This document shows positions 21,181 to 33,800 of a stretch of DNA of 64,000 nucleotides, one piece after another. The notes under the pieces are model-generated. The model was not told the origin of the DNA and searched no databases. It was given only the letters and a program-made list of their open reading frames with translations. A program made the translations under genes and the position numbers. The stretch's first letter is position 1; the number at the start of each line of letters is the position of its first letter. Location of the stretch: assembly GCA_907165275.2 (NCBI GenBank), contig OU015653.1, positions 10,074,001-10,138,000 of the forward strand. Reading direction: 5' to 3'. The DNA comes from Zygaena filipendulae (taxonomy: Eukaryota > Arthropoda > Insecta > Lepidoptera > Zygaenidae).

Positions 21181-22773
21181 ATGAGACGTAGTTATGTGAC
21201 TGTATGTGCATAGGTAATGCACTTTAAAATGGAATAGATAGGTACTTTAAGCCAATTGGAATCGTGTTTGGAAACCATTAGGTACCTAGTACCTACATTA
21301 AACAGGCTTTTTTTCGGTAGGCTCAGTCGACTATTTCGCACGTTTTTGACCATAGCCTATTCCACAGAATGTACAAAGTCAGAACACCTGTTACGTTGAT
21401 AATAAATAATCCGTGAAAGATAAGGTAAATATTATTAAAAGGTAAATATTATTATTCGGTTCCTGTGGCAGCAAAGCAAAGAAGACCTAGGGTATGTTCC
21501 GGTATTACTGATACCACTGTAAGGTATGACGTCATTTTAGTATACCTACTGCGAAGTCGTTCCTTTACCTATAGTTTTTTTTGGTTACTGTTGAAAACCG
21601 AACGCAGTCCAGTATACCTACTGTCATCAACCAACAACCAATCATTGACCCGAGGTTGATCATGATGTGATCAAACAACTGAGAGCACCTTACCTCGCAA
21701 ATGCCAGTGCCCAGTGCTCACAGTATACTGCGGCATACTGCAGATACTGCGGCAGTAGGTACACTGAAAGTTATAATGGAACTAATTTCTCGTCACTGCG
21801 AGCATTGGGCCAGTGCTATCCGTAATAACGGACAAAGGAACACACCCCTAATATAATAACTACGTTTACCTCCTACGTCCTACACTCAAACTAAGTAACA
21901 TCACATACACAGCTGTATGCTTATTTTAAGAATTCTGTATTAAGTAAAGGTAAATATCAGACTAAAAGAAAAGTATCATATTTATTTTATGAAATAGGTA
22001 TTATCTTATTTTTAAACTTTTGCCATCACTTTCCCGAATTTGATCTAGGTAAATATGTCATTTGTTTTTTTTTTTTTTTTCAAAATAAAAGGTTTGATTC
22101 CCAGCTATTTTTTTTTGTAATCAGCAGTTTTAGTTTCGACTCCTTATCATTTTCGAATTTGGCCACGCAAACTTGAAAAAAAAATCTGTCTTGTACAATT
22201 TTTTAAATAGTGGTAAAAACAAGTGGGTAGGTTCTAAAACAATTACTAAATTTATTCAGTTAGACGTGTCTGTTTTTGCTGCTCAAATTGCAGAAGAAAC
22301 TAATGTTAATTTATTTATTATTATAGAACCTAGAAGTTAGTAACAAAATGATTAACTATTTATAGTCTTGACTAGTTTGTACAGAATAATAAGAAAGTTT
22401 GATTTTGTGCTGTCTAATAACTGGTAACAGGTAATTACTAATAGTTTTTTTTAATTAAAATTATAATGCTCATTAACAACTTTATTGACATTTAGTTTTG
22501 TATTTAAAATAGGTAACGTTAACATCGTCAACCTGTTACAATAACAGCTGCCAGTAGCTTTCGCGTTTTGCCTTAAGTACCAAGTTTCCCTCAAGATGAT
22601 GCAGTCAGCTCCATGGACTCGTCATAATTTTTGAACTGTTTGAGTTTAATCGCCGGCTAGTTGTAAATCAATGTTAATCGCTAGGGAACATAGTTGGGTA
22701 CCTAGTCACATAGTTTACCGATAAATGTTCTAATTAAAATAGATATTAGGTACTTATTATATATTTGGAAGGA
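21181..22773. other. Intergenic region between genes A and B, left part
   Basis: AT-rich, without a supported gene. A 64-codon ORF at 21465 has no recognisable feature. T-rich runs occur at about 22063-22080. Confidence 0.4.
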
Positions 22774-23565
22774 CTGTACAATAAGCACCCTCGATTTTTA
22801 ATATTTACAATTTTTTTTTGGATAGAATAGTGTGTTTATAGTGTATTTCTCAAATCCGCAAATTACGGAAATGCATAATTTTCGAGAAAAAAAAATAATA
22901 AAAAACCTTACTAAATTTACGATAATATTTTGACTTTAGCGCATCGCCGGCCGCTACCGCGGCACGCTCGCTACGCTCGCTCGGCTCGCGCGATTTGGTC
23001 AACAGTGCAAACCTAACCTAAACAACTCAAGTTTAACAAATTTTCATTTTCATTAGCAAATTATAATAATCAAAGATAATAATATAATCACTATAACAAT
23101 ACATGTAATAGGCGCCATCTTTAAAGAAGTAAAAGAAGAAGAACAGACAGATTCCAAAAATTACGTTCCATTATTGGGGGTTGTTAAAAATGTCATAATT
23201 TTTTTCAATCTTAAAGCACTTTAATGAACTATTTATTTACTTAGTATGTTACAGGTTCTTATGTTTTCATTACAATTATAGGTATTCATAAATAAAAAAG
23301 ATTTTAAAACTGAAAAACATTATTAACAAACATTAAAACTCGGTAACACTTTGTCCGAACGTAAAACGAAACACAATTCTTACAAAGTCTATGGCAAATG
23401 GTTGACACATCGCGAAGTTTTATATGAAAATAACAAAACTTTAGTATTTTTTTTCTCGAAAACTATGAGTTTCCGTAATTAGAGATTTTATGTGAAGTTA
23501 TATTAAGCAAAGTCCCACACACATAAAAAATATGAAGCTCGAAATCGCGGGTGCTTATTGTACAG
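22774..23565. mobile_element. Nonautonomous DNA transposon with about 130-bp imperfect TIRs
   Basis: The ends are CTGTACAATAAGCACCC and its complement GGGTGCTTATTGTACAG. Similarity continues inward, including AATTACGGAAA and TTTTCGAGAAAAAAAA in both arms. The 792-bp element encloses a CpG-rich core (22945-23010: GCCGGCCGCTACCGCGGCAC) followed by AAACCTAACCTAA. No transposase is present. Confidence 0.7.
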
Positions 23566-23765
23566 TTGAGCCATATATTTTTAAAAGTAATTTTTTAGTT
23601 ATACCTACGTGAAAAAAGGGACTTCAGTCAGTGACAGATTATTTAACTGTTATATTGTGACGATTAAGCCTTCAAAAAGCGACAAAATTTTAAAATTAAG
23701 TACATTATTAACATCCTTTTAATAAGTATTAATTATACTTACTACCTATAAATGTGAAATGTGTT

Positions 23766-23930
23766 GGTTGTTTTTTACGCTTTCACGCCTTAACTACTCA
23801 ACCGATCATCATAAATTTTTCATACACTTTGTCAGGGGTACCGAGAAGAACATAGAGTACCTAAAATATCCCGGAATTCCCGCGGGAACTCCGAAATCAA
23901 ATTAAAATAAACCCCGGGGAACAGCGAGTA
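23766..23930 (+). mobile_element. Helitron-like copy upstream of gene B
   Basis: Contains TACGCTTTCACGCCTTAACT, CGGAATTCCCGCGGGAACTC and the end CGGGGAACAGCGAG, in which CTAG has decayed to CGAG. It ends about 75 bases before the gene B start codon. Confidence 0.6.
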
Positions 23931-24008
23931 AAATTATAATTAAGTTCATAGAAACAAAATTTGACTCGTAGTAATTTTATTTACCTACCTACGAGTACGT
24001 TACAGAAA

Positions 24009-27000
24009 ATGGCAGAAACCAAGAAATTGAATGAGAAAATCGAGAAAGATAAAGAATCCATACCACCGGATGGAGGATGGGGATGGATGATAGTTATTGC
24101 TGGTGGACTGACGAATGTGAGTCCAGTCTCTGATTTAAATGTAACGATAGATACTTTTGCAGGCATAAGTCATTTTAGATATTTTATGTGGGTACAGAAA
24201 TACTGATAGATATTAGTATTCTGTGGTATAAAGAAACTTCCTAATTGACTAATCCAAAACCAGCCGAAAAGAGAAGTTGTTTGTTTGTTACACTTTACGG
24301 CGTAACGGCTTAACCGATTACCACAAAATTTTACACACACGTTGTCAGAGGTACAGAGAAGGGCATAGGCTACTTTTTATCCCGGAATTCCCACGGAAAC
24401 TGAAAGTAAAGCGGAAGAAACTACATTAACTTTTGAATACTACCTACTTACACATTGTCAGGGTATAGGTACAGAAAAAAATGTAGGGTAATAAGTACTT
24501 TTATCTCGGAATACCCGCGGGAAACTAACGCGGGTGGAACCGCGGGGAACAGCTAGTACATAAATAAAAACATTGATTTACCAACCTTAAAGCAACGTGG
24601 GCTTATGCGGGTAGGTAAATGACATTTACATTAAATTTAACACAAATGATAATTTATTCCCATGTTAAATTTTTTTAGATAGTTATTTGGAATAGAATCG
24701 AATACTGTATACCTACCCTCCTTCAATAAGTCCCTTATACCTACGACTAGCTGTCCCGCGCGGTTTCACCTGCGATAATATATATACCTTGACTAGCTAG
24801 ACCTAGCTTGACCGTACTAAATGCTCTCCTTAGGGCCCACCCTGGGCCTGATTTGTTTGCCGAGTGGATGGAACTCTTGTCTATGTGTCTGAAGATGTGT
24901 GAGGAGTTGTATGCAAGGCCTACTAGTATTTGTTAACCATTGTAATTGGTCCTGTACCGTATGTGTTAACAATAAATAAATAAATAAATGTTACTCAGGG
25001 ATAATGTAGCTTTCTAATGGTGATAGATTTTTTTTAATTGGTCCAGTAGTTTTTGAGTTAAATCTTAACAAACAAACAAACACAAACAAAAAAGTATAGA
25101 TTGCGAAGACCCAGCATACACGGCGGAACGATTAAGTATAAAAAAACTATACTAACTTAATTGTTCCGCCGCATTCAATGATTTCAAAGCACGAGGAGGT
25201 TCTATATTCGACTGTATGTATGTATGTTTGTTTCATCCAGCTGTGTATAATGCCGATATCGCAGCAGTTCGGTCTGCTATTCCGCGACAAATTTTCGCAA
25301 CTGGAGTTCACCAGCACTCAGACGGCCACCATCATCAATGTCTACTCAGCGATGACCGCTTGTGTCGGTAAGTGATGCGACAAGGGAGGGAAGTATCCGG
25401 CTTTAGCCCGACATGTTTGACTTTTTTCGAACGATTCGAACGGCTTTTGTCAGACTTTTAGAACATTTATGTCCGACTTTGAAAAAGCTATGATTAACTA
25501 TTAAAAAGACTTTTGGGTAACATTTCCGGCCAAATTAAGCGCCAAGTCCGACATTTGTGTTATTGAACCTGGCAACCGTTGATGCGATTCTCCTGTTTAT
25601 AGCCGGTGTCGTAAGGTCCTTAATTCCTACTTATGTATTATCTTTTACAGGAGTAACAAATGGTCCTATGTTTAGGAAATACAGCTTCCGCCAAGCCTCA
25701 CTAGCTGCAGCTTTAGTGATTTTTATTTCTATTTTCGCAACCGCATTCTGCAACAGCTTTATTGCTTTCTTGATATTTTTTTCGGTGGCGCATGGTAACA
25801 AAACATTATTTACATAATTATAATATAAGGATAGCTGTAGTAACTGTCATCAGACATATTATTATAATAGCAATGATATTATCTACAGCGGCTTATCTAA
25901 TCACCATAAATCAGCAGGAACAGCGGGAAATATTTGAAAAGGAACACTTCTTGCACAATTAAACCTTCAGTAAGCCGCTATAGGTAATAATGGGCGTCCA
26001 AGCAAAAAGATACAAGTAGCGGAATATAGAGGACTAGATTCGGTATCTATATCTAATAGTCGATTGATAGTAAAGAATTGAAAAATTATTCAAAAATTAG
26101 CACAATTTTTTTGAAAACATTTGAAGTTGAAATTCCGAAAAAGTTTTATTTGAAAAAAAGCAGTTTAAAAGTTTGAGTGAACAAAAAACACACTTCTACT
26201 TTCTTGCTCCATGGATTTATATAAACCGCTGTGCCCCGCGGTTTCGCCAGTGCCAGCGCCAGTCCAATAATTTCATGGTAACACTTTTCGCCAAAGATGA
26301 AAATACGTCCTACCGTACCGTGCCCCGCGGTTTCACCCGCGGTAATTTCGGAGTTTCCACGGGAATTCCTGGATAAAAAGTACCCTATGTCCTTGTCTGT
26401 ACCCATGACAACGTGTATGCCAAATTTCATCCAAATCCGTTCAGCCGTTTTTGCGTGATTGAGTAACCATCATCCAAACATCCAAACGTCTGAACATCCA
26501 AACATTCACACTTTCACATTTATAATAAGGATTATTATTGTAGAGATAAATGAAATTGTAGAAAATTTAGCATTTATTTATAATCAATTAAAACGCAATT
26601 TTTTCACCCAACTTTACAAAACCTCTTATAAGTTATATTATGTCGGAAACTAAATGCCGAGAACTGGCAACTTGGACGCCCACAATTAGTATCAATTAGT
26701 ATAAGAATCTTAAATTAATGTTAGGTTTTTAAAAAAAAACTTGTTTTCTGAAACAATTTAAGAATTGAATCATTTTAAATTGATTTAATAAGAGAGAACA
26801 GGAGTTACCTGACTTAAAATATGCCATGGTTGTCTGCGCTACGTTTGTTTGTACCTAGTGGTAATATTCTCTTTTTTTTGTAACGTCAAAGTCCAATGAT
26901 TGTTGGTATACCAACGAGAATAATAACCACTGCATGATTGTACCTACTTAATTTAAAGTCAAAATCAATCAGTTGATTATATTCGCCCATTAAGAACAGA

Positions 27001-30000
27001 CAAAAGACTAGTCGCCACATACAGATTTCGCTAGTTATTGTTATACTTTAAAGAATACTCGTGTTTTCAGGTATTGGTTACGGAATAATTAGTTCTGCTA
27101 ATAATTTCGCACTGCACACCTATTGGAAAAACCGTAGAAGATTAGCAACTAGTTTACTATGGACTTTGACTGGTCTCGGACCAATCATATGGCCATACGT
27201 AATTACTACTTTATGCGCATATTACGGAGAAGCGGGCTCTATCTTTATTTTATGTGGTGTGGCTCTTCACTCAGTAGCTTGTGCGCTGCTCTTACACCCT
27301 GTAGAGTGGCATGCCAAAACACGTGATTCAACTGAGGAGTCGAAAAATTTACTACCGTCTTCAAATGATAAAAATCTCGAAAATATAAAAGAAAAAAATT
27401 CTTTTGACGTAGTAACTACAATTAAAAACTTAAGTGCATTTTCTAGTCAGTACTTGTTTAATGAAGATGATCCAATTACACCTGGCTATGAAATAACGCA
27501 CCCGGGAGTACCAATGATGACACGTGCCAACGATGGTTACTTCAGCCAATCAAGGCAATCAAAAACTAAATTATCTTCAAGGGAGGAATCATCCAAGCCA
27601 TCTCGATTAAACTCAAAAAAGCCGTCAATAACTGGAAGCGATTCTGATAAATCCTCAACTTTATGCATAAATGAATTCACAAAAAGCTCTTTATCTAATC
27701 TTGAAGCGGCAACGCTAGAAAGTAATTTCAAACAAACGCTTACAACTTCAATTAGTGTACACAGACAAATCATAGAATCGGAAATCGTATGTTTTTCAAA
27801 GTTAACAGATTCGCAAATTTCAAAAGATGAAAAAATAGTTTCCGTTGATTCCATAGATCTAGAAAATTTAAAATCAAATAAAGTTGAAACAAGTAACCCC
27901 GGATACAAGGGAGTCGATGAACAAAGTGACAAAGATAGCGAAAGCATTGTGTCACAAAAAAATACGGAAGACGTTGATAGGAAATCTATAAGTGATAGTA
28001 GTCAAAAACAAGACACCGACGGAAGGAAGTCTACAGGTGAAAGTAGTCACAGTAGCCAATACTATAGAAACAAAGTTAGAAGAACATCGAATAACTTTAA
28101 CTACGAAAAAGAGGTTTTGAGACAAGCTTCACTAAAATTGGAACAGTTTTTGAAAGAGGAGGAAAAAAATGTAGTTGATAAAGATGAATTGCTTTTAAAT
28201 AGCATTGTAAAAGAAGATATATTTGATGAAAAGGAGGAAACTATAGAATACTATGAGGAAGATAAAAAAGAACTGAACTTCTCGCAAAAAATTATTATTT
28301 TCTTTGAGTTAGATCTTTTGAAAGACCTCTCCTTTGTTAATTTGATGTTGGGCATGACGTTAACAGGTTTCAGTGAGCTTAATTTTTCCCTTCTAACACC
28401 ATTTATATTGGGAGATTATGGCATGAGTAAATCCGATGTTGCTTTTTTTCTGACGGTGTTAGCAGGGGTTGACATTTGTATAAGATTTTGCGTTCCTTTG
28501 GTTGCAAGCAAAATTAAATGGAATAATAATTCTTTCTTCCTTTTTGGAGTCATTATCATAACTCTTGGTAGAGTGAGTAAGTAATCAGTGAAACTATAAA
28601 ATAGATTAAAGTAGGTCTAATTTAACCGTATTCTTACGTTTAATTCTGTTGCTCTAGTTCTAGCACACTTCTACGAGTATCCGACTATGGTCTTATTAGT
28701 GGCGATAATCATAGGTTTCGGCAAAGGCTTTAGAACAGTATTTATAACACTGTTGATTCCATCATATGTGCCGTTGAATAAACTCCCTGGAGCTACAGGT
28801 CTACAACTGATAACTTCTAGTTTCGTCTGTTTTTTATTGGGTTCCGGTATAGGTGAGACTTTATTATACTAAATTATTATACTATACTAGCAATTTACTA
28901 GCCGTGTTATTGTAAGCGCATTCCCTTTATCTTTTTCTATGGATTTCAGAATGCTGTAAGAGTTTAAGGGAACTTTCTTTTTGGTTACCAAGGGAAAAGC
29001 AAATTTTAATTTTTTAATTCCAATTTTTATTTAAAGTAAGTAGCTGTTCCCCACCGTTTTACCCGCGGTAATTTCAGAGTTCCCGCGGGAATTCCGTATC
29101 ACAATATAGCCTTATATTATTATTATTGTAAAGTTTTATTCAAATCCATTCTGTAGTTTCTGCGTGAAAGAATAAAAAAACGTCCATATTTCATACAAAC
29201 TTTCGTAAGAATCGTTTCTAGATTAGGTAGAAACGAGTACGTGTACCTGGGACAAACAGTCCAACTGGGTAAGTTCAACTTTGAAAAAGAGGTCAATCGT
29301 TGAATCCAGTTCGGTTGGGCAGCGTTCGGGAGGCTACAAAGCATCTTTTCGTTCTAAATACCGCAGTGTCTCAAGACCAAAGTGTGTTCGACCAGTGTGA
29401 GACGTGGTCTCTCACTATGGGCCTCATAAGAAAGCTCAAGGTTACTCAAAGGGCTATGGAAAGGGCTATGCTCAAAGTTTCGTTGCGTGATCGAATCAGA
29501 AATACCTAAGAAAATCCACAGGTGAACCAAGGTTACCAACATAGCCCGAAGAATAGAAAACCTCAAGTATAGGTAAGCGGGTGACATCGCTTGAAGAACT
29601 GTAAGCAGGAAAGTTCTCGAGTGGTGACCACGAACTGGGAGGCGTAGCGTGGGCAGGCCCGCTGCAAGGTGGACCAATGACTTGGTGAAAGTCGCGGGAC
29701 GCCGTTGGATGCGGGAAGCGCAGGACCGGTCGTTGTGGCGATCCTTAATTAGGGGAGGATTTTGTCCAGCGGCAGAGGTTTTGTCCAGATTTGTCTTTCG
29801 GCTGACATGATGATGATGATGAAAGTCTTAAAGTAAGATTCAAATATGGATTTTTATTTACAGGATGGATGAGGGATAACACGTCAACAGCGGTGCTTTT
29901 ATACAGTTTAAATATTTTCACTTGGCTCACAGCTCTATCGTGGGGGATAGAAAAGCACATAAGTTTAAAACAACTGCAACAGAAAAAAAAAATGCCTAAT

Positions 30001-30009
30001 GTAATTTAA
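24009..30009 (+). CDS. Monocarboxylate transporter-like protein B (SLC16/MFS), six coding exons
   Basis: Exons: 24009-24116, 25241-25367, 25651-25794, 27071-28576, 28658-28852, 29864-30009. The first three and the fifth match gene A in length to the base, and all phases agree; the join gives 741 codons plus TAA. It keeps the PPDGGWGW signature, YWKNRRRLATSLLW in TM5, and D594/R598 (VDICIR) in TM8. The central loop (about residues 205-544) shares two blocks with A: FSSQYLFNEDDPITPGYEI with GVPMM and RANDGYFSQSRQS nearby, and NNFNYEKEVLRQASLKLEQF before TM7. The rest has diverged strongly. As in gene A, the start codon follows a splice acceptor (GTTACAG|AAAATGG). It is a membrane carrier; its substrate is unknown. 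Confidence 0.9.
24283..24556 (+). mobile_element. Helitron-like copy in intron 1 of gene B
   Basis: Two stacked partial cores (CCCGGAATTCCCACGG and ATACCCGCGGGAAACTAACG) end in CGCGGGGAACAGCTAG|T. The CTAG end and the following T are intact. Confidence 0.65.
24747..25106 (-). mobile_element. Helitron-like copy split by another insertion
   Basis: The plus strand opens CTAGCTGTCCCGCGCGGTTT, breaks at about 24777, and resumes at about 24989 with GTTACTCAGGGATAATGTAG and GGTCCAGTAGTTTTTGAG. These are consecutive in the uninterrupted copy at 20985-21180. Confidence 0.65.
24777..24988 (+). mobile_element. Short insertion with (AAAT)n tail nested in a Helitron-like copy
   Basis: About 210 bp of unrelated sequence (CTTAGGGCCCACCCTGGGCC, TGAAGATGTGTGAGGAGTTG) end in AATAAATAAATAAATAAAT. 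The tail is typical of a LINE or SINE 3' end. No ORF. Confidence 0.55.
25991..26682. repeat. Possible inverted-repeat element in intron 3 of gene B
   Basis: TGGGCGTCCAAG at the left is exactly mirrored by CTTGGACGCCCA at the right, 692 bp end to end. A Helitron-like copy lies inside. The match is only 12 bp, so this is tentative. Confidence 0.3.
26224..26533 (-). mobile_element. Helitron-like copy in intron 3 of gene B
   Basis: The CCCGCGGTTTCACCCGCGGT start occurs after a partial duplicate of the same end (26229-26250). GAGTTTCCACGGGAATTCC, CCAAATCCGTTCAGCCGTTT and TTTATAATAAGGAT follow. This is the 3'-to-5' order of the family. Confidence 0.65.
29041..29200 (-). mobile_element. Helitron-like fragment in intron 5 of gene B
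   Basis: TAGCTGTTCCCCACCGTTTT and AATTTCAGAGTTCCCGCGGG, then AAATCCATTCTGTAGTTTCT, give the right end of the family on the minus strand. It abuts the RTE-type LINE fragment. Confidence 0.55.
29225..29822 (+). pseudogene. RTE-type LINE 3' end in intron 5 of gene B
   Basis: The last part of an RTE reverse transcriptase is readable in pieces: YVYLGQTVQLG, then IQFGWAAF, PQCLKTKVFDQC, ETWSLTMGLIRKLKVTQRAM and LRDRIRN. Further pieces include RWTNDLVKVAGRRWM and, after more decay, a (GAT)n tail at 29806-29822. The pieces match the order in lepidopteran RTE elements. A short deletion lies between DQC and ETWSL, with several frame breaks. Same orientation as the host gene. Confidence 0.8.
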
Positions 30010-30660
30010 GTTTTATATTTAGTAGAGTACCTACTACATTAATAATAATTATTTATTTTACATTAATGAATTGAATAACTACTTAGTCATTTAAGACATA
30101 AAAAAATTGACATTCTTGGCACTAGGTTAGGTTAGTACCTATAAGTAATTTTATTTATTATTAAGCAGAACGTCTGACTTCAGACTTTATTTGTTATGTT
30201 CAAATATTTGGTAGTTAAGTACCAAAAGACGGCTTAGACATAATATATTGAGATTTTTCCCCGTTTTTTTAACACTATTAACAGTAAGTCGTTGAATGTT
30301 GTTGACTTTTTGACCTAAGGAAGACAAAGTTGACATTATTTGCTAACAAACGGAAGATACCACCTCAAAAAATGTTTTCCTAGTTTGAGTGGGGTTACCT
30401 ATTTTTAATTTTCATACTCTTGGATGCAAAAAAGTTTTATTTATTACCACTGTCAAAAATATTCAGCTACTTATACCGACATTTTACTAATATTTTTATA
30501 TAAATGTGATTTGTAAGGCGTTAGATTTATTTATTATATTATTTATTGTAAGATATTTGATATAAGTACTTAATTTATAATTCACAGAATTCCCCGAACT
30601 TTTTCGCAATGAATTAAAACAGATGAGTAGGTAGGTATATCTATGTCATAAATATCTATG
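30010..30660. other. 3' flank of gene B
   Basis: No gene seen. No exact AATAAA lies close to the stop, so the polyadenylation signal of gene B is not identified. Confidence 0.4.
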
Positions 30661-30831
30661 TATATACACACACACACACACACACGCACACGCACACGCA
30701 CACGCACACGCACACGCACACGCACACGCACACGCACACGCACACGCACACGCACACGCACACGCACACGCACACGCACACGCACACTCGAACGCACACG
30801 CACACGCACACGCACACGCACACACACACAC
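30661..30831. repeat. (CACACG)n microsatellite
   Basis: About 170 bp made of a pure (AC) run followed by more than 20 repeats of the hexamer ACGCAC. One interruption (ACTCGA) occurs near 30785. All ORFs here are products of the repeat. Confidence 0.95.
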
Positions 30832-33800
30832 ATCTTCATCCTTTTCCTTACTTATTATAATACCTAGTACTTACCTAGTTATTATCTCTTATTTATTCTT
30901 TTTTATTTTCTCACTCTGGAAATCAACTATTCTCAGTGCAAGTTCTTTTTTTTTTTCTTACATGTCATCTTATCGTTAGAGGTCGTTACAATTTTCCTAA
31001 CATATATTTTAACTAAATAGCATTGCCTAGTCTTTCACTACTATTTTTTACTTCGTACCTACTACGTCTTACCTTTCCAAATCAACTTTAAACTAATCGG
31101 CTTTCAAACTAATCTTTCTTTCATATTTAGGTATAGCATTGTTGAAAAAACACGCATTTATTTGACAGTATCTATATATTATTATTATATTTTTTACTTT
31201 TTAGTTTCATGACTTTTTTAACTAAATCGCAAGAGACAAGCTGCTTTGTTCCCAAACAAAGAGGCGTGCATAATCATATTTGCTGTTGTGCATAATTATG
31301 TTCATAACGTTCATATTACCAGTTTTTAATACTTAAATATTATAATCTCGATATCTTAATAAAAATAATAATTTTGTACTTATTATAAATAAATTATATA
31401 CAATACTATATACTATACAGGTAGATACCTATAATAATAATAATAATAATTCATTTAATCGCAAGAATATGGTACAACTAGATGTCAATTTAAAAATATA
31501 TTAAATATTTGACCGCATATTCGCCGTATTGGCGTGCAACTTTATACAGAATAAAATAAAAGTAAAACAATATCCAAATATAATAAAGAATCAACTAAAA
31601 AAAAACACAAAATCAATAAAAAAGGAAATAAAAAAATTAATTGTCAAAATTAAAATTAAAATAAATCATAATTAATATAAAAACAAAATTAGATCAAAAT
31701 TAAAATAAAGGCAAAATTAAATCAAAATCAAAACAAGATTAATCACAAAATAAAACCACAATCAAAACTGAAATAAAATTAAAATCAAGGTTCTTGCACA
31801 GTAAAAAAAAGAAATTATATTCGAAGTCATGGTTTTCAAAAAATAAATAAGTAAATAAATACGAAATTTATAAACGATTCCTATACTACGACGCGCGACG
31901 TGGGCTTCGAAATCATAGCATTTAAGCCAAAATGTTAAATTTTGGGAGATATTATACCGTGGGGTATACGTAATTGAAAACACAAGGAGGTCACAATCGG
32001 GCCCATTATCCAATCCGACGATGTAGTTTAAGTCTGTACGTACACGTAACACGTGAGTCAGTGTTAGACGTCGCGCGTCGGTCATGGGGTCAACCTATGT
32101 ATTATCGACGGTGTGAAATAAAGTATTCTAGTCATGTCTTTGAATTTACACATTACACATTTATTTTTTATCAATTTTGAAAATGTTTTGTATTAGGTAC
32201 CTACTACATAAGTGATTAAAGCGAAACGCTCGTAGGCAGGTATAATGTCAGTTTAGTCAAATGCAATGTAATAATATACCTAAACAGTGCGGTGTGTGAG
32301 ATGCGTAAAGTTTGTATTTTCTCGATTTTTATATTTTTATTTAAATATTACACTTACTTTAAGTGTTCAGCTTAATTTTTTAGGCATATTGTTTTTTCTG
32401 GTGTGCCTAAAGTGTTATTGTATAATAATGTTATCATTGAATTATAGGTAGGTATTATAAAAATCATTATTTACTCGATGGTAAGCGCCTGCTACGTACA
32501 AATAGCAGTATTGCTAGATTTACTAAAAACAAACTAGAGTATAAGTAGAGTTAATATTTTCTAAAACTTTTTGCACAGGCAATAGGTAAGTGTGTTTCCA
32601 ATAGGTAAATAGTAAACTACAATACATTGTAAATTAAACGGGTGCGATTTTGTCTGTCACATAAAGCTCGAATCCTTGGCATTCCATTATTCAAAAAATT
32701 TTGTTTTTTTCTGTTTTGCATACACTACTATTTAGTCAAACTAAATCAATCCAAGCAAACAAATTCCTAAAGTGTAGGTACAAAATAACTGAAATATTTC
32801 TATTAAAATTTGGTATCAGTTTCAATTTGTCAAAAATTTGCCAGAAATGAGAAAGTAGGCAAAATCGTGACCGATATGTCCACAAAAACTTACAGTTACT
32901 TAAATTGTCTTCAACTAGGTATATAACTTTGTGCTGATTAAACAAACATAATTATTCCAAAGCTTATTTTTAAGTAAGTATAGGGATCAATGGTTTTCGA
33001 TTATAAAAAAAAAAATAAACGGCATATTTTTTTACGTTAACATTTTATGTATTGGTCCAAAAATGTATAACTTAAGCGATGTAATAATATCAGTGTAATT
33101 GTAGGTATATCGGCAATCAATAATTTGTTAAGTAATTACTTATACATAGTGATAGGTATCTACTATGAATTCGATTCGTTTTGAACTTTGGGATTTAATG
33201 AAATACCTACGTGAAACATGTAATCTCCACTGATAAGACTCCACATGGAAAGTTAATCAGTCGTTTGGCAAAAGCAAAATGGATTAAATACTGTTTTATT
33301 AAAAAATAAATTTTAGTTTTGGTATCTTACCTACTCTCTTTTTTCTACTATTTTATTTGTTTTACTTTTCAATTTCTTACCATATTTAAGGAGTAGGTAG
33401 GTACGTAGGTACATGAAGGCCTGCTTTATGATTAGCGCCACCCCTAATTTTATTGAATTTTTCATAATAATTTTACTACACCATTACAAAGAGACTCATG
33501 ACAGAGTGCGTTGACACCCTTCCAAAATTTGTTTATACAGGATGGTTAAATACTAAAATGTGTAAACACTAACCTACAAAACATCAATTCACGATAACGA
33601 AATTGTGTACCTACCTATGTCAAAACGATAACGAATGTCTGCTTATTATTATACAAACTAATAGCCACCTCATTACATAAGTAGGCGTTGAGGGCAGCTC
33701 ACTAGTGAGACAGAGATAAATAAATTTCCATATAAACGAACCTTTGTCTTTGTACTAGAATTAACCAAAAGAACTTACAGAAATAAACTTATCAAATAAT

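Noticed and set aside
30582..30867. Arg/Val, Cys/Ala and Thr/Arg repeat ORFs on both strands
   Set aside because: They are translations of the (CACACG)n microsatellite.
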